Below, piece by piece: positions 43,803 to 52,200 of a stretch of 64,000 nucleotides of DNA (the stretch's first letter is position 1; each line of letters opens with the position of its first letter). The position numbers were made by a program, and so were the translations under genes. The stretch is from contig DATGIQ010000544.1 of assembly GCA_035295665.1 (NCBI GenBank), forward strand, positions 4,701 through 68,700, read 5' to 3'. This stretch comes from DATGIQ01 sp035295665 (GTDB lineage Bacteria; Planctomycetota; Planctomycetia; Gemmatales; Gemmataceae). The notes under the pieces were generated by a model, which worked only from the letters and a program-made list of their open reading frames with translations, had not been told where the DNA came from and did no database searches.

Positions 43803-45650
43803 ATGGCCACCGCCTTTGGCATTGATCGGTATCTGAATATCCGTGCCGCCAACGCACCGAGCTTTTCGCCTGACGGGCGATTCCTGACGTTTCTCACGAA
43901 TATCACTGGGGTTGCACAGCTTTGGCAAGTGCCCATTGAGGGCGGCTGGCCAACGCAGCTTACCTTCACCCATGAAAGCGTACGCCTCGGTCAATACAGC
44001 CCGCTCCGCCATGAGTTGATTTTCGCCATGGACACGGGAGGCAATGAGCGCACCCAGCTCTATCGGCTGAGGGGGGTGGGCGGCGGCACTGATCATGGTC
44101 TCGGTGAGGGCTGGACCGCACACGAGTTGACGCGCCGGGCTGATGCGATCCACGAATTTGGCGGCTGGAGCCACGATGGCAAATGCATCGCCTTCAGCGC
44201 CAACCGCGATGAGCCAAGCCGCTTCGATGTGTATGTGCAGAATCTCTCCGAACCCGACGCCAAGCTGGTCCAGCGCGGTCCGGGCGGTTTTTACCTGACC
44301 GCGGGCTGGTCCCCCGACGACCGATCCTTGCTCGTGTTGCACATGGAAACGAACGTGCAACAGAACCTGTACGTGCTGGACGTAAACGATGGAACCAGCC
44401 GGCTTCTGACGTCCCATCAAGGCGAGGCTCAGTATCACAGCCCACACTGGTCGGCTGATGGTAAGTTGATTTATTGTGCAAGCACCGCCGAGGGCCGCGA
44501 CGTGGCCGGGCTGGCGCAAATCGAAGTGTTGACCGGGAAGCTCACGTACCTGGACACCCCGGAGCACGAGGTCACGGCGGTGACTGCTTCGCCCAAGGGC
44601 CGCTGGCTCGCCTGGCTCCTCAATGTGGATGGCAAGTCTGTGCTGAAGCTGCGCGAGCTTGCCAATGGCAAAACCTTTACGCCCACGGACCTGCCCCTAG
44701 GTGTCCTGTCCGCCGTCGAATTCTCTCAGGACGACAACCAACTTGCGTTTGATTTCGATGGGCCGCGTCACAACCTGGATGTGTGGATCTGGGACTTGGC
44801 GGCTCTGCGAAATCAGGGCCGGGCGCCGCTCCGGCAAGTGACGCATTCGAGCCGAGCCGGCATTCCGTTTTCCCAATTCAGCGAGCCGGAGCTGATTCGC
44901 TATCCCACCTTCGATGGCCGAAGAATCCCCGCGTGGTTTTATCGTCCCGCCCGGAAGGATTCCGAACTTCCGCCTGTCATCGTTTACCCACACGGCGGAC
45001 CGGAGAGCCAGACCCGCCCGAACTTCAGCGGACTGTTTCAATTCTTTGTGGAACGCGGCTACGCCATCCTGGCTCCGAACGTGCGGGGCTCCACGGGCTA
45101 TGGGACCGCGTACATGAACCTGGATAATACCACCAAGCGGATGGACAGCGTCGCCGACTTGGCCCACGCAGCTTACTGGCTGCGCGATCAGAAACAGGGG
45201 GATGCGAAACGGCTGGCCGTGTACGGGGGGAGCTATGGCGGCTTCATGGTGCTGGCGGCCGTGACGCACTATCCCGATTTGTGGGCCGCCGGCATTGATG
45301 TGGTCGGCATCTGCAACTTTGTCACCTTCCTGGAAAAAACCGGCGCTTACCGGCGTGCCCACCGGGAAGCGGAATATGGCAATCTGCGCGAGCACCGGGC
45401 CTTTTTTGAACAAATCAGCCCGATTCACCATGTGGACAAGATCCGTTGCCCGATGATGGTCATCCACGGAGCCAACGATCCGCGCGTGCCCGTGCAAGAA
45501 GCGGAACAGATTGTCGCGGCGCTGAAGAAGCGAGATATCCCCGTCGTCTACCTGCGTTACGAGGACGAAGGCCATGGACTCGCCAAGTTGAAGAATCGGC
45601 TCGATGCCTATCCGCGGATGGCGGAGTTTCTGGACAAGTATTTGAAATGA
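43803..45650 (+). CDS. S9-family prolyl oligopeptidase-like serine peptidase
   Basis: A 615-residue protein. Residues 10-360 are a beta-propeller of TolB/DPP-type repeats (APSFSPDGRFLTFLTN, ECIAFSAN-like strands). Residues 370-615 form the alpha/beta hydrolase domain. The nucleophile is in YGGSYGGFMVLAAV (Ser about 480), the acid in GANDPRVPV and the His in DEGHGLAK. It should cleave short peptides or acyl-amino acids; no signal peptide is seen, so it is probably cytosolic. ATG at 43803 follows TGGAGGAATC; upstream codons are not used. It is followed closely by the zinc-ribbon gene. Confidence 0.92.
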   Translation: MATAFGIDRYLNIRAANAPSFSPDGRFLTFLTNITGVAQLWQVPIEGGWPTQLTFTHESVRLGQYSPLRHELIFAMDTGGNERTQLYRLRGVGGGTDHGLGEGWTAHELTRRADAIHEFGGWSHDGKCIAFSANRDEPSRFDVYVQNLSEPDAKLVQRGPGGFYLTAGWSPDDRSLLVLHMETNVQQNLYVLDVNDGTSRLLTSHQGEAQYHSPHWSADGKLIYCASTAEGRDVAGLAQIEVLTGKLTYLDTPEHEVTAVTASPKGRWLAWLLNVDGKSVLKLRELANGKTFTPTDLPLGVLSAVEFSQDDNQLAFDFDGPRHNLDVWIWDLAALRNQGRAPLRQVTHSSRAGIPFSQFSEPELIRYPTFDGRRIPAWFYRPARKDSELPPVIVYPHGGPESQTRPNFSGLFQFFVERGYAILAPNVRGSTGYGTAYMNLDNTTKRMDSVADLAHAAYWLRDQKQGDAKRLAVYGGSYGGFMVLAAVTHYPDLWAAGIDVVGICNFVTFLEKTGAYRRAHREAEYGNLREHRAFFEQISPIHHVDKIRCPMMVIHGANDPRVPVQEAEQIVAALKKRDIPVVYLRYEDEGHGLAKLKNRLDAYPRMAEFLDKYLK

Positions 45651-45659
45651 GGAATTCCC

Positions 45660-46202
45660 ATGGCCCTTATCGAGTGTCCCGAATGTAGCCAGCAGGTCAG
45701 CGACGAAGCGTGGATGTGTCCGCACTGCGGGCTGCCGTTGCGATCGACAACGTTTTTCGGCTACGACTTTCGGTCACAAACGACGCTGTTCGGTTTGCCG
45801 TTAGTGCATATTGCCACCGGTTTCGATCCGTTGAGTGGGCGCCGGCGTGTTGCCCGCGGGATTATCGCCATGGGCGACTTGGCCATCGGGGTATTGGCAC
45901 TCGGGGGAGGGGCGATCGGCGGCATTGCTCTTGGCGGAGGAGCCATCGGAGTGATCGCGCTGGGAGGCGGAGCCATCGGCTTGCTTTTTGCCCTGGGTGG
46001 CGCAGCGGTTGGAGCCATTGCCGTGGGCGGAGCCGCCGTTGGCATTGTGGCGCTGGGAGGCGCAGCATTCGGCTACTACGCTCTGGGAGGCCAAGCCGCC
46101 GGAGTTCATCCGCTGGGAAGCAACGTTCACGATCCTGAGGCGTTGCAATTCTTTCGGCAGTGGCTCGGTTCGTGGGTCGATCCATTCTTGCGGAAGCGAT
46201 AG
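45660..46202 (+). CDS. Zinc-ribbon protein with glycine-alanine repeat solenoid
   Basis: A 180-residue protein. Residues 5-28 hold a zinc ribbon (CPECSQQV then CPHCGLPL). After a linker, residues 70-155 consist of about ten copies of an eight- to ten-residue unit of the form GGxAIGxIALGG. The unit is rich in Gly, Ala and small aliphatic residues, and could make a flat beta-solenoid or pack in a membrane. The C-terminus is polar. ATG at 45660 lies ten bases after the S9 peptidase stop, so they are probably co-transcribed. Function unknown. Confidence 0.72.
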   Translation: MALIECPECSQQVSDEAWMCPHCGLPLRSTTFFGYDFRSQTTLFGLPLVHIATGFDPLSGRRRVARGIIAMGDLAIGVLALGGGAIGGIALGGGAIGVIALGGGAIGLLFALGGAAVGAIAVGGAAVGIVALGGAAFGYYALGGQAAGVHPLGSNVHDPEALQFFRQWLGSWVDPFLRKR

Positions 46203-46247
46203 GGCCGAGCGGTTTTTCCATCATTCCAAGAACCGGAGAATGTAGGT

Positions 46248-46931
46248 GTGAAGCGAGCCGTGATTCTGGTCAGCGGCGGTCTGGACAGTGCCACTACGTT
46301 AGCCATCGCCCGCAGTCAAGGCTTTGAACTATACGCCCTCAGTGTGGACTACGGCCAGCGCCACCGTCGGGAACTGGAGTGTGCGCGGCAGGTCGCGCGC
46401 GCCTTGGGCACGATCCGGCATACGATCGTCACCGTGGATCTTCGTGCCGTTGGCGGCTCGGCCTTGACCGACACGCTGGATGTGCCGAAAGATCGTTCCC
46501 ACGAAGAAATGGGCCAAGGGATTCCGATCACCTATGTACCGGCCCGGAATACGATCTTACTTGGCCTGGCGCTCGGCTATGCGGAAGTCGTCGAAGCGTT
46601 TGATTTGTTCATCGGCGCCAATGCCGTCGATTACAGCGGCTATCCTGATTGTCGCCCAGAGTTTCTCGCCCAGTTTGAGCGGCTCGCCAACCTGGCCACC
46701 AAGGCTGCCGTGGAAGGCCGCGGCACCTTCCACGTGCACGCGCCGCTCTTGCAGCGAACGAAAGCCGAAATCATCCGGGAAGGGGCGCGTCTTGGCGTGG
46801 ATTACGCGTTGACGCTCAGCTGCTACGATCCCGATCCGCAAGGCCGGGCGTGTGGCCGCTGCGATAGCTGTCGGCTGCGGAGGAAAGGATTTGAGGAGGC
46901 GGGGCTGCCCGATCCGGCGAGCGTTGCATAG
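46248..46931 (+). CDS. queC: 7-cyano-7-deazaguanine synthase (preQ0 synthase)
   Basis: A 227-residue enzyme that makes preQ0 from 7-carboxy-7-deazaguanine, ammonia and ATP in the queuosine pathway. The PP-loop [13 protein letters not shown] lies at residues 9-21, followed by [13 protein letters not shown]. The adenosine site includes [17 protein letters not shown] and [19 protein letters not shown]. Four cysteines near the C-terminus ([16 protein letters not shown]) bind zinc. GTG start at 46248 follows CGGAGAATGTAGG. Length is normal. No other queuosine genes are in the window. Confidence 0.97.
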   Translation: MKRAVILVSGGLDSATTLAIARSQGFELYALSVDYGQRHRRELECARQVARALGTIRHTIVTVDLRAVGGSALTDTLDVPKDRSHEEMGQGIPITYVPARNTILLGLALGYAEVVEAFDLFIGANAVDYSGYPDCRPEFLAQFERLANLATKAAVEGRGTFHVHAPLLQRTKAEIIREGARLGVDYALTLSCYDPDPQGRACGRCDSCRLRRKGFEEAGLPDPASVA

Positions 46932-46932
46932 A

Positions 46933-47250
46933 TCATGGACTCTTGTCCGGGAGTAATCGGACAGCCTTGATAAACGCCAACGGTTGATCCTCGCTAACAG
47001 CAAAATGGACGCCCAGTGGATGCACAATGCATGTGCGAATCTGAAGATGCAAGGCCGGTAACCGGTAATAAGGTTCGCCAAATCCAAGTGGATTGAACTG
47101 GAGACGTTCGACGATTCGCCGAAAGGCCGAGGCAATTGTCCTTTTTCGCTTGGCTTCAAGAGTGTGCCGTTGGAGTTGTAGCAGGGCTTGGGTAAGAGCA
47201 TTCGAGCAATGGACGCGAAAGCGTCGGCGACCATTATCCGCGTCCGCCAT
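46933..47250 (-). CDS. Putative RelE/ParE-type toxin-like protein
   Basis: A 105-residue basic protein with an order of secondary structure resembling ParE/RelE toxins: ALTQALLQLQRHTLEAKRK, FRRIVERLQFNPLGFGEPYY, then HLQIRTCIVHPLGVHFAV and PLAFIKAVRLL. Planctomycetes have many such unassigned proteins. ATG at 47250 lies two bases after the stop of the small gene upstream, a spacing typical of toxin-antitoxin pairs. No catalytic residue can be named with certainty. It converges on queC with a one-base gap. Confidence 0.55.
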   Translation of the reverse strand: MADADNGRRRFRVHCSNALTQALLQLQRHTLEAKRKRTIASAFRRIVERLQFNPLGFGEPYYRLPALHLQIRTCIVHPLGVHFAVSEDQPLAFIKAVRLLPDKSP

Positions 47251-47252
47251 TG

Positions 47253-47495
47253 CTATTGTTTGCTCTTTCGCCCGTGCGTTTCCTGATAGATTGTCTCCAG
47301 TTCGGCAACAACTTGTTCCGCAGGAACGCCTTCTTCGAACTCCGTGAATTTCTGCAGATCGGCTGCGGTGAAGGCTCGACGTGCCGTAGCAGCGATTTCT
47401 TTCCGGGTGGCACCCTTCCTTACTCGCAATCGGGGAGTAGCAGCGATACCATTTCTGGTCATGCACCTTGCCGTCCGGCTCGACTTGTTCATCAT
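47253..47495 (-). CDS. Putative antitoxin-like small protein
   Basis: An 80-residue protein starting at tandem ATG codons at 47495 and 47492, with GAAGGAACCCG upstream. The N-terminal half is basic (KGATRKEIAATARRAF) and the C-terminal half acidic and helical (TEFEEGVPAEQVVAELE), an arrangement common for antitoxins whose acidic tail binds the toxin. It directly precedes the ParE-like gene. No named DNA-binding fold is clear, so the assignment rests on gene order and size. Confidence 0.5.
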   Translation of the reverse strand: MMNKSSRTARCMTRNGIAATPRLRVRKGATRKEIAATARRAFTAADLQKFTEFEEGVPAEQVVAELETIYQETHGRKSKQ

Positions 47496-47631
47496 CGGGT
47501 TCCTTCTTTCCCAGGCCGATGCCATTGTACCCCCCGGCGATGGGATCTGTTATCCCTTTCGGAACTCGAAGCAGCACGGAGAAACCCCTTGGTTTCTTCG
47601 TGCCGCTTCGAGTTCGGAGCAGCGGATGGAC

Positions 47632-49479
47632 CTATTTCATGTGCTTCTTGAGTTCCCCATCCAGGCTGCTCACCTGTTGAACCGTACGGCTCAGGACCTT
47701 GCCGTCCTTGTCCACCAGCAACAAGAACGGTGGGAACAGAATCCCGTACTGCGTGGCCAACGGTCCTTCGAGGCCGCCCGGCTGGAACAAGTGGATGCCC
47801 GGCGCCGGGACACGCTGCAAGAACGCCTTCGCCTCGTCCGCCGTGTTGTCGAGATTGACACAGACCAAGGCCAGCCTTCCACCGTAGCTATCAAGCAACA
47901 GCTTGAGTGTGGCGAAGTCGCCGACACACCGTTCCTTGTTCAGGCCGCCCCAGTAGTAAACCACGACCATCTTGCCGCGAAGACTGGCGAGGTTGAACGG
48001 GCTGCCGTCCAGCTGGGTGCCCGCCAGTTCCATTGGCTTCCCCTCGATTTCCAGGCGGCGCAGGGCACCGCGCGCCTTGGCTGCCAGCGAATGGTCCCCG
48101 AAGTCGCGCACCAAGTGGGCATACCACTTCTTCGCCTCCGTCTCCTTATCCATCGCCTCGCTGAACATGCCAAGCTGCATCAGGGCTTCGGGGGCATCTT
48201 CCGCCTTCGGGTAGTTGTCCACAAACTTGGCGAGCCGTTCCAGCCACTTATCCTGCACTTTGGTATTGTCCATGCCCGACCGGGAGAGCAGGGCATTCTC
48301 CGCCGACATTTCGCGGAACGTGATGAATGCGGCCAGGTTGCTCTTGGGCAGCAACTTCTCGTACTGCTCCTCGAGCTTTTGCAGACGTTGATAGGCAGTC
48401 TTGTCCTTGTCCGGACTGCTCTGGGCCGCCGCGGCCAGACCGTCGGCCATCTGGCGAATCCATTGTTCGCGTTCTTCCGGCTTCACCTTGGTCGCAATAT
48501 CATTGAGCAAATCCGCCCGCTTGAGGTTGTAGGTTACGAGTTCTGGATTGACTCCGCCGAGGTCGTTCGCCTTGGGCGGATTGGCATCCAGGGCGCCCAG
48601 TTGGCTCAGCAGCGCCTGCAACGCAGGATCATTGCCACCGGGCGTTTCCTCGGTTGTGCCATCGCCTATGCTCGGCGCGTCGACGATCCGCCAGACCAGA
48701 CCGATCTTGATCATCTCTCCGGTTTGTAGCCAATCATGCTTCCCATCGGTTTCACAGAGGATCGTTCCCCGCGCATAATGAATCACATCCTGCTTGGCAC
48801 CGTAGGTGTCGGCGGGGAGGCATTGCGGTGGCGCGGTTTCCAGGTGCAGCCAGCGCGTCTTGGCGTTCAAGTTCGGCAGCTTCGCGACGGTGTTCTGAAA
48901 CTTGGTGAGTGCCTGCTTCTGCAAGTCGCGCATGCGGGTCGCCTCGGCCGAAGGCAATCCCAGAGTGTCAATTTCGGAAGGAGAAATGAACAGCGCCTGA
49001 AGCCGATGGAAGTCGCGGGTAATGAGGGCCTGAACGATTTCCTGGCTCACTTCCTCCGCGGAAATCATCCGCCAGGAATCGATGCGATGATCTTTATTGA
49101 GATCGACGCCCCATTTCATGCCACCGGTGTTCAACCAGCGGTACTGATCCGGTTCCCCGACCATCTTGGTGTCGATCTCGCGGTAGACTTCAATCCCTTC
49201 GTGATAGTAGCACCAGATATGGGGTTGATTATCCCCCTTGGTGTCGATCAGTCGGCGCAGGGGCCGGCCTTGCGGGTCGAGCAGCAGCCAAGTCCGTCCT
49301 TCTTGTTGCCACTTGACGATGCATCGGCTTAGCTCTTCGGGTGTCGGTGTGCTGCACACGACGCCTTCCTGCTTCGGACGGAATTGAAGGATTTGCGCGG
49401 GAGTCGCCGCGGTGATGGTTCCGACCCACACCAGCAAGCAGCCCGCCGCCAACCCCGCGCCCACGTGTGCCTTCGCCAT
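47632..49479 (-). CDS. Exported TlpA/AhpC-like thioredoxin-fold protein
   Basis: A 615-residue protein. The N-terminus is a signal peptide (hydrophobic about 8-24, AATPAQ cleavage). Residues 30-160 look like a domain with DLNKDHRIDSWRMI (an EF-hand-like loop). The middle is helical and may hold TPR-like segments (YPKAEDAPEALMQLGMFSEA). Residues 460-615 form a TlpA-type redoxin domain: GTQLDGSPFNLASLRGKMVVVYYWGG. The usual CxxC is missing; only one Cys (NKERC) follows the WGG. It is thus probably not a normal disulfide reductase. ATG at 49479. Confidence 0.75.
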   Translation of the reverse strand: MAKAHVGAGLAAGCLLVWVGTITAATPAQILQFRPKQEGVVCSTPTPEELSRCIVKWQQEGRTWLLLDPQGRPLRRLIDTKGDNQPHIWCYYHEGIEVYREIDTKMVGEPDQYRWLNTGGMKWGVDLNKDHRIDSWRMISAEEVSQEIVQALITRDFHRLQALFISPSEIDTLGLPSAEATRMRDLQKQALTKFQNTVAKLPNLNAKTRWLHLETAPPQCLPADTYGAKQDVIHYARGTILCETDGKHDWLQTGEMIKIGLVWRIVDAPSIGDGTTEETPGGNDPALQALLSQLGALDANPPKANDLGGVNPELVTYNLKRADLLNDIATKVKPEEREQWIRQMADGLAAAAQSSPDKDKTAYQRLQKLEEQYEKLLPKSNLAAFITFREMSAENALLSRSGMDNTKVQDKWLERLAKFVDNYPKAEDAPEALMQLGMFSEAMDKETEAKKWYAHLVRDFGDHSLAAKARGALRRLEIEGKPMELAGTQLDGSPFNLASLRGKMVVVYYWGGLNKERCVGDFATLKLLLDSYGGRLALVCVNLDNTADEAKAFLQRVPAPGIHLFQPGGLEGPLATQYGILFPPFLLLVDKDGKVLSRTVQQVSSLDGELKKHMK

Positions 49480-49682
49480 CCCAATCTCCTTTCGATCGAC
49501 GGGTGAGTATAGGGCATGTACCAGGTATTGTCGGCATTAGGCAGAGGGGTTATTCAACACAAAGGCGAGAAGAGCGGCGTAACCCGAACTTTGGGAAAAA
49601 ATCGAAAAGCAAGCCGAGTGGGGGAAACGCGGCGTGAACCGATCGGAGGATCAGAGCGTACTAGCTTCAGCCCATGACCAAC

Positions 49683-49711
49683 TTGACGCATTTTCGCACC
49701 CCAGCTATAAT
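49683..49711 (+). promoter_or_regulatory. Near-consensus sigma-70 promoter
   Basis: TTGACG at 49683-49688 and TATAAT at 49706-49711 are separated by exactly 17 bases. A transcript would begin near 49718. The next gene, dnaG, starts 519 bases later, leaving a very long leader or a separate RNA. Confidence 0.75.
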
Positions 49712-49717
49712 TTTTCA

Positions 49718-50160
49718 GGCGCGTATAAGTAGCCTTGGATTGAACGGCGCAGCCAGCCAAATTTACGAATACGCGGTAGTCAGGCACAGAGAGCAAAGGC
49801 TTGGCGGATGCGTTGTGGCGAGGCGTGAGACGTGGTGCCAGGGAAGGCCGAGGTGCATGCCCGCCGATCGACCGGCGACAAGGGAATCCATGCAGGGATG
49901 GCTGCGGACTGGATCGATGAGGATCCCTCTCCGAGGTGGAGAGTTACTCGCAACGCAAACCATACCTCTTACCCGGTTGACACTGTCCGCCACACTCCTG
50001 TCCTCCGGTGCGCCGAACCAAACCGAGCTTCGGGGCTCGGTTTCTCCAGGAAACGGGGTTTCTTGGGGGGAATTCGGAACTCCTCTCGTGTGATTGTCAA
50101 CCGTAGTGCCGTGCCCCACCGCCGGTGCTCGGTGCCGCTATGGGGCGTACCCTGCACGGC
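49718..50160 (+). ncRNA. Candidate structured RNA or long dnaG leader
   Basis: No convincing protein frame lies here. The region follows a strong promoter and contains two adjacent hairpins, AAACCGAGC/GCTCGGTTT (50020-50043) and CCAGGAAAC/GTTTCTTGG (50046-50066). Beyond them, between about 50109 and 50160, GCCGTGC/GCACGGC enclose CCCCA/TGGGG and CACCG/CGGTG. It could be an unknown small RNA ending near 50070 or a folded leader of dnaG. I could not match it to RNase P, 6S, SRP or tmRNA. Limits are approximate. Confidence 0.4.
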
Positions 50161-50236
50161 AGCGTCCTTGCTTTGATCGGGGCGAGCGCACACACGAGCC
50201 TGGGAGCCTGGTTTCACCCCGCCATACGGGTGGCCT

Positions 50237-52039
50237 TTGACTGACGACCGGGGAGCCCTGATTCGGCAAGTCAAAGAAGCCAACGACATCGTCGATGTCG
50301 TCGGCGGCTATGTGGCGTTGCGTCCGGCCGGCCCGACGTTCAAAGGGCTATGCCCGTTCCACGACGATCATCGGCCTTCCTTCGATGTCGACCCGCGCCG
50401 GCAGCGCTATCGGTGCTGGTCGTGCCAAAAACGTGGCGATGTCATCTCATTCATTCAAGAACACGAACGGGTTGATTTTCTTGAAGCGCTGGAGTTGCTG
50501 GCGCGGCGAGCCGGAATAACTTTAGAAAAAAGAGCTCCTTCCCCGCAAGATCGTAGTCGCGCACTTATGCTTGAGATAGCAGAGTGGGCGGCGGAACAAT
50601 ATCACCGTAGCCTCCTCGATTCCCCCGGGGCCGAAGCCGCCCGTCTATATCTCGGCCAAAGGGGATTGACAGGAGAGACCGTGCGCGGCTTTGGCCTCGG
50701 CTATTCCCCAGCGGCTGGGGATTGGCTCGTGCAGCGTGCGGCTGTGGCAGGAATTTCGTTGACCCTGCTGGAAAAAGTCGGGTTGGTGGCGGTGCGACAG
50801 GAGGGGAGGGGGTACTACGATCGGTTCCGCGACCGGATTATGTTTCCGATCCGAAACACCCGTAGCCAAGTCGTGGGCTTCGGCGGTCGCATTCTTCCGA
50901 GTTCCCCTTTCGTAGATCGGGCGCCCAAGTATTATAACTCCTGCGACACACCGCTTTTCATCAAGAGTGAACAACTGTACGGGTTAGACCAGGCCCGCGC
51001 CGCGGCCACGGAAGCCGGGTTTTTGGCCGTGGTGGAAGGTTACACGGACGTCTTGATGGCACATCAGATGGGGATTGGTCACGTGGTCGCCACGATGGGC
51101 ACGGCATTGAATGGTCGCCATGTCCAACAGCTGCGGCGCTTTGTGCCCCGAGTGGTGTTAGTATTTGATGCGGACGCGGGTGGCAGCACCGGCGTGGATC
51201 GCGCCTTGCAAATATTCGTCAGTCACAACACCGATCTGGCCATCGCCACGCTGCCGGAGGGCCTTGATCCGTGCGATCTGCTGCTGGAGCAGGGCCCGGA
51301 AGCGTTTCGGGCAGCCTTGGCCAACGCCGTGGACGCGCTGGAGTTCAAATTGCAACAAGTGCTTGCTGCGCCGACGGCTCAGGGCGTGGAAGGCCGGCGT
51401 CGAGCGGTCGATTCGGTGCTGGGTGTTATCGCACTGGCCCCGGAGATGGCGGGATCGGAAAGCGCGATCAAACAGCAGCTGATGCTGAGTCGCATCGCAC
51501 AGCGACTGGCACTCCAAGAAGAAACGGTATGGGCACGGTTGAAGGAGCTGCGAGATGGCGTGCGCGCACGAGCGCGCGATTTGCCCAGTTCGTCCCCTGC
51601 CCGCGCCGCGGACCGTGAGTCCGACACACGATCGGCTCCGGCAGCGGCGGAGGAGCGGGAGCTGCTGGAAGTCTTGCTGGCGGACCCCGCCCTCGTGCCG
51701 GTAGCCGCGGCGGAATTGGCGGCCGAGCAAATCCGCCATCCGGGCTTGCGGGAACTCTTGGCTGGGCTCTATGATTTGCATGCGGCAGGCGAGCCTCCTA
51801 CGCTCGACCTGCTGCGGGCTCGGATCGAGAATCCGCGGTTGGCGGCCGTGGCCCTGGATCTCCAGGACATCGGCCGCATGAGTACCGACCGGCCCGGCTG
51901 GCTGCGACGGATCTTGGCCGAATTTCGTCGCAAGCATCAAGTCGAGCCCAGACAGCAAGAACTCAAGAACCAGCTGCAGGCCGCCAGCGATCACGAGACG
52001 GCGCTCGCATTGCTGCGGCAACTGCAGAATCCAAACTAG
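50237..52039 (+). CDS. dnaG: DNA primase
   Basis: A 600-residue primase that makes RNA primers at the replication fork. The N-terminal zinc domain has CPFHDDHRPSFDVD and YRCWSCQKRGDVISF (Cys-His-Cys-Cys). The catalytic core has the usual AARLYLGQRGLTGETVRGFGLG and FPIRNTRSQVVGFGGRIL. The TOPRIM part has VVEGYTDVLMAHQMG and VVLVFDADAGG. The C-terminal helicase-interacting part is less conserved. The start is probably TTG at 50237 (LTDDRGALIRQVKEANDIVD), with no ATG or GTG in a fitting place. It is followed by rpoD, the classic dnaG-rpoD order. Confidence 0.96.
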   Translation: MTDDRGALIRQVKEANDIVDVVGGYVALRPAGPTFKGLCPFHDDHRPSFDVDPRRQRYRCWSCQKRGDVISFIQEHERVDFLEALELLARRAGITLEKRAPSPQDRSRALMLEIAEWAAEQYHRSLLDSPGAEAARLYLGQRGLTGETVRGFGLGYSPAAGDWLVQRAAVAGISLTLLEKVGLVAVRQEGRGYYDRFRDRIMFPIRNTRSQVVGFGGRILPSSPFVDRAPKYYNSCDTPLFIKSEQLYGLDQARAAATEAGFLAVVEGYTDVLMAHQMGIGHVVATMGTALNGRHVQQLRRFVPRVVLVFDADAGGSTGVDRALQIFVSHNTDLAIATLPEGLDPCDLLLEQGPEAFRAALANAVDALEFKLQQVLAAPTAQGVEGRRRAVDSVLGVIALAPEMAGSESAIKQQLMLSRIAQRLALQEETVWARLKELRDGVRARARDLPSSSPARAADRESDTRSAPAAAEERELLEVLLADPALVPVAAAELAAEQIRHPGLRELLAGLYDLHAAGEPPTLDLLRARIENPRLAAVALDLQDIGRMSTDRPGWLRRILAEFRRKHQVEPRQQELKNQLQAASDHETALALLRQLQNPN

Positions 52040-52060
52040 GTGTTCGAAGAGGAGGCAGCG

Positions 52061-52189
52061 GTGTTTCTTTCAACTGCTCTTGTTAGTCCTTCCTGTAATC
52101 GAAACGGCGCTCCAGCCCTTCTCGAACCCGCAATCCGCGTAGTGATCTCCTGCGGTCCCCACTGCTGCGGACCTCAGGACTTGAGGTGA
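52061..52189 (+). CDS. Possible 42-residue leader peptide between dnaG and rpoD
   Basis: A GTG at 52061 follows a strong GAGGAGG with 7-8 bases spacing. The frame runs 42 codons to TGA at 52187-52189, just inside the ribosome binding site of rpoD (GTGAGGAGGGG). Translation would therefore end on the rpoD start region, which could couple the two. The predicted peptide is rich in Cys, Pro and Ser ([23 protein letters not shown]) and matches no family I know. Confidence 0.35.
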   Translation: MFLSTALVSPSCNRNGAPALLEPAIRVVISCGPHCCGPQDLR

Positions 52190-52200
52190 GGAGGGGTTTG

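Noticed and set aside
47344..48729. Plus-strand frame of 461 codons in the TlpA-like gene
   Set aside because: Antisense to an exported protein with a clear signal peptide and redoxin domain.
49785..49860. Possible RNase P RNA because of CAGAGAGCAAA
   Set aside because: The short match is not joined by the conserved GAGGAAAGTCC region or the 3-prime conserved core, so it is probably chance.
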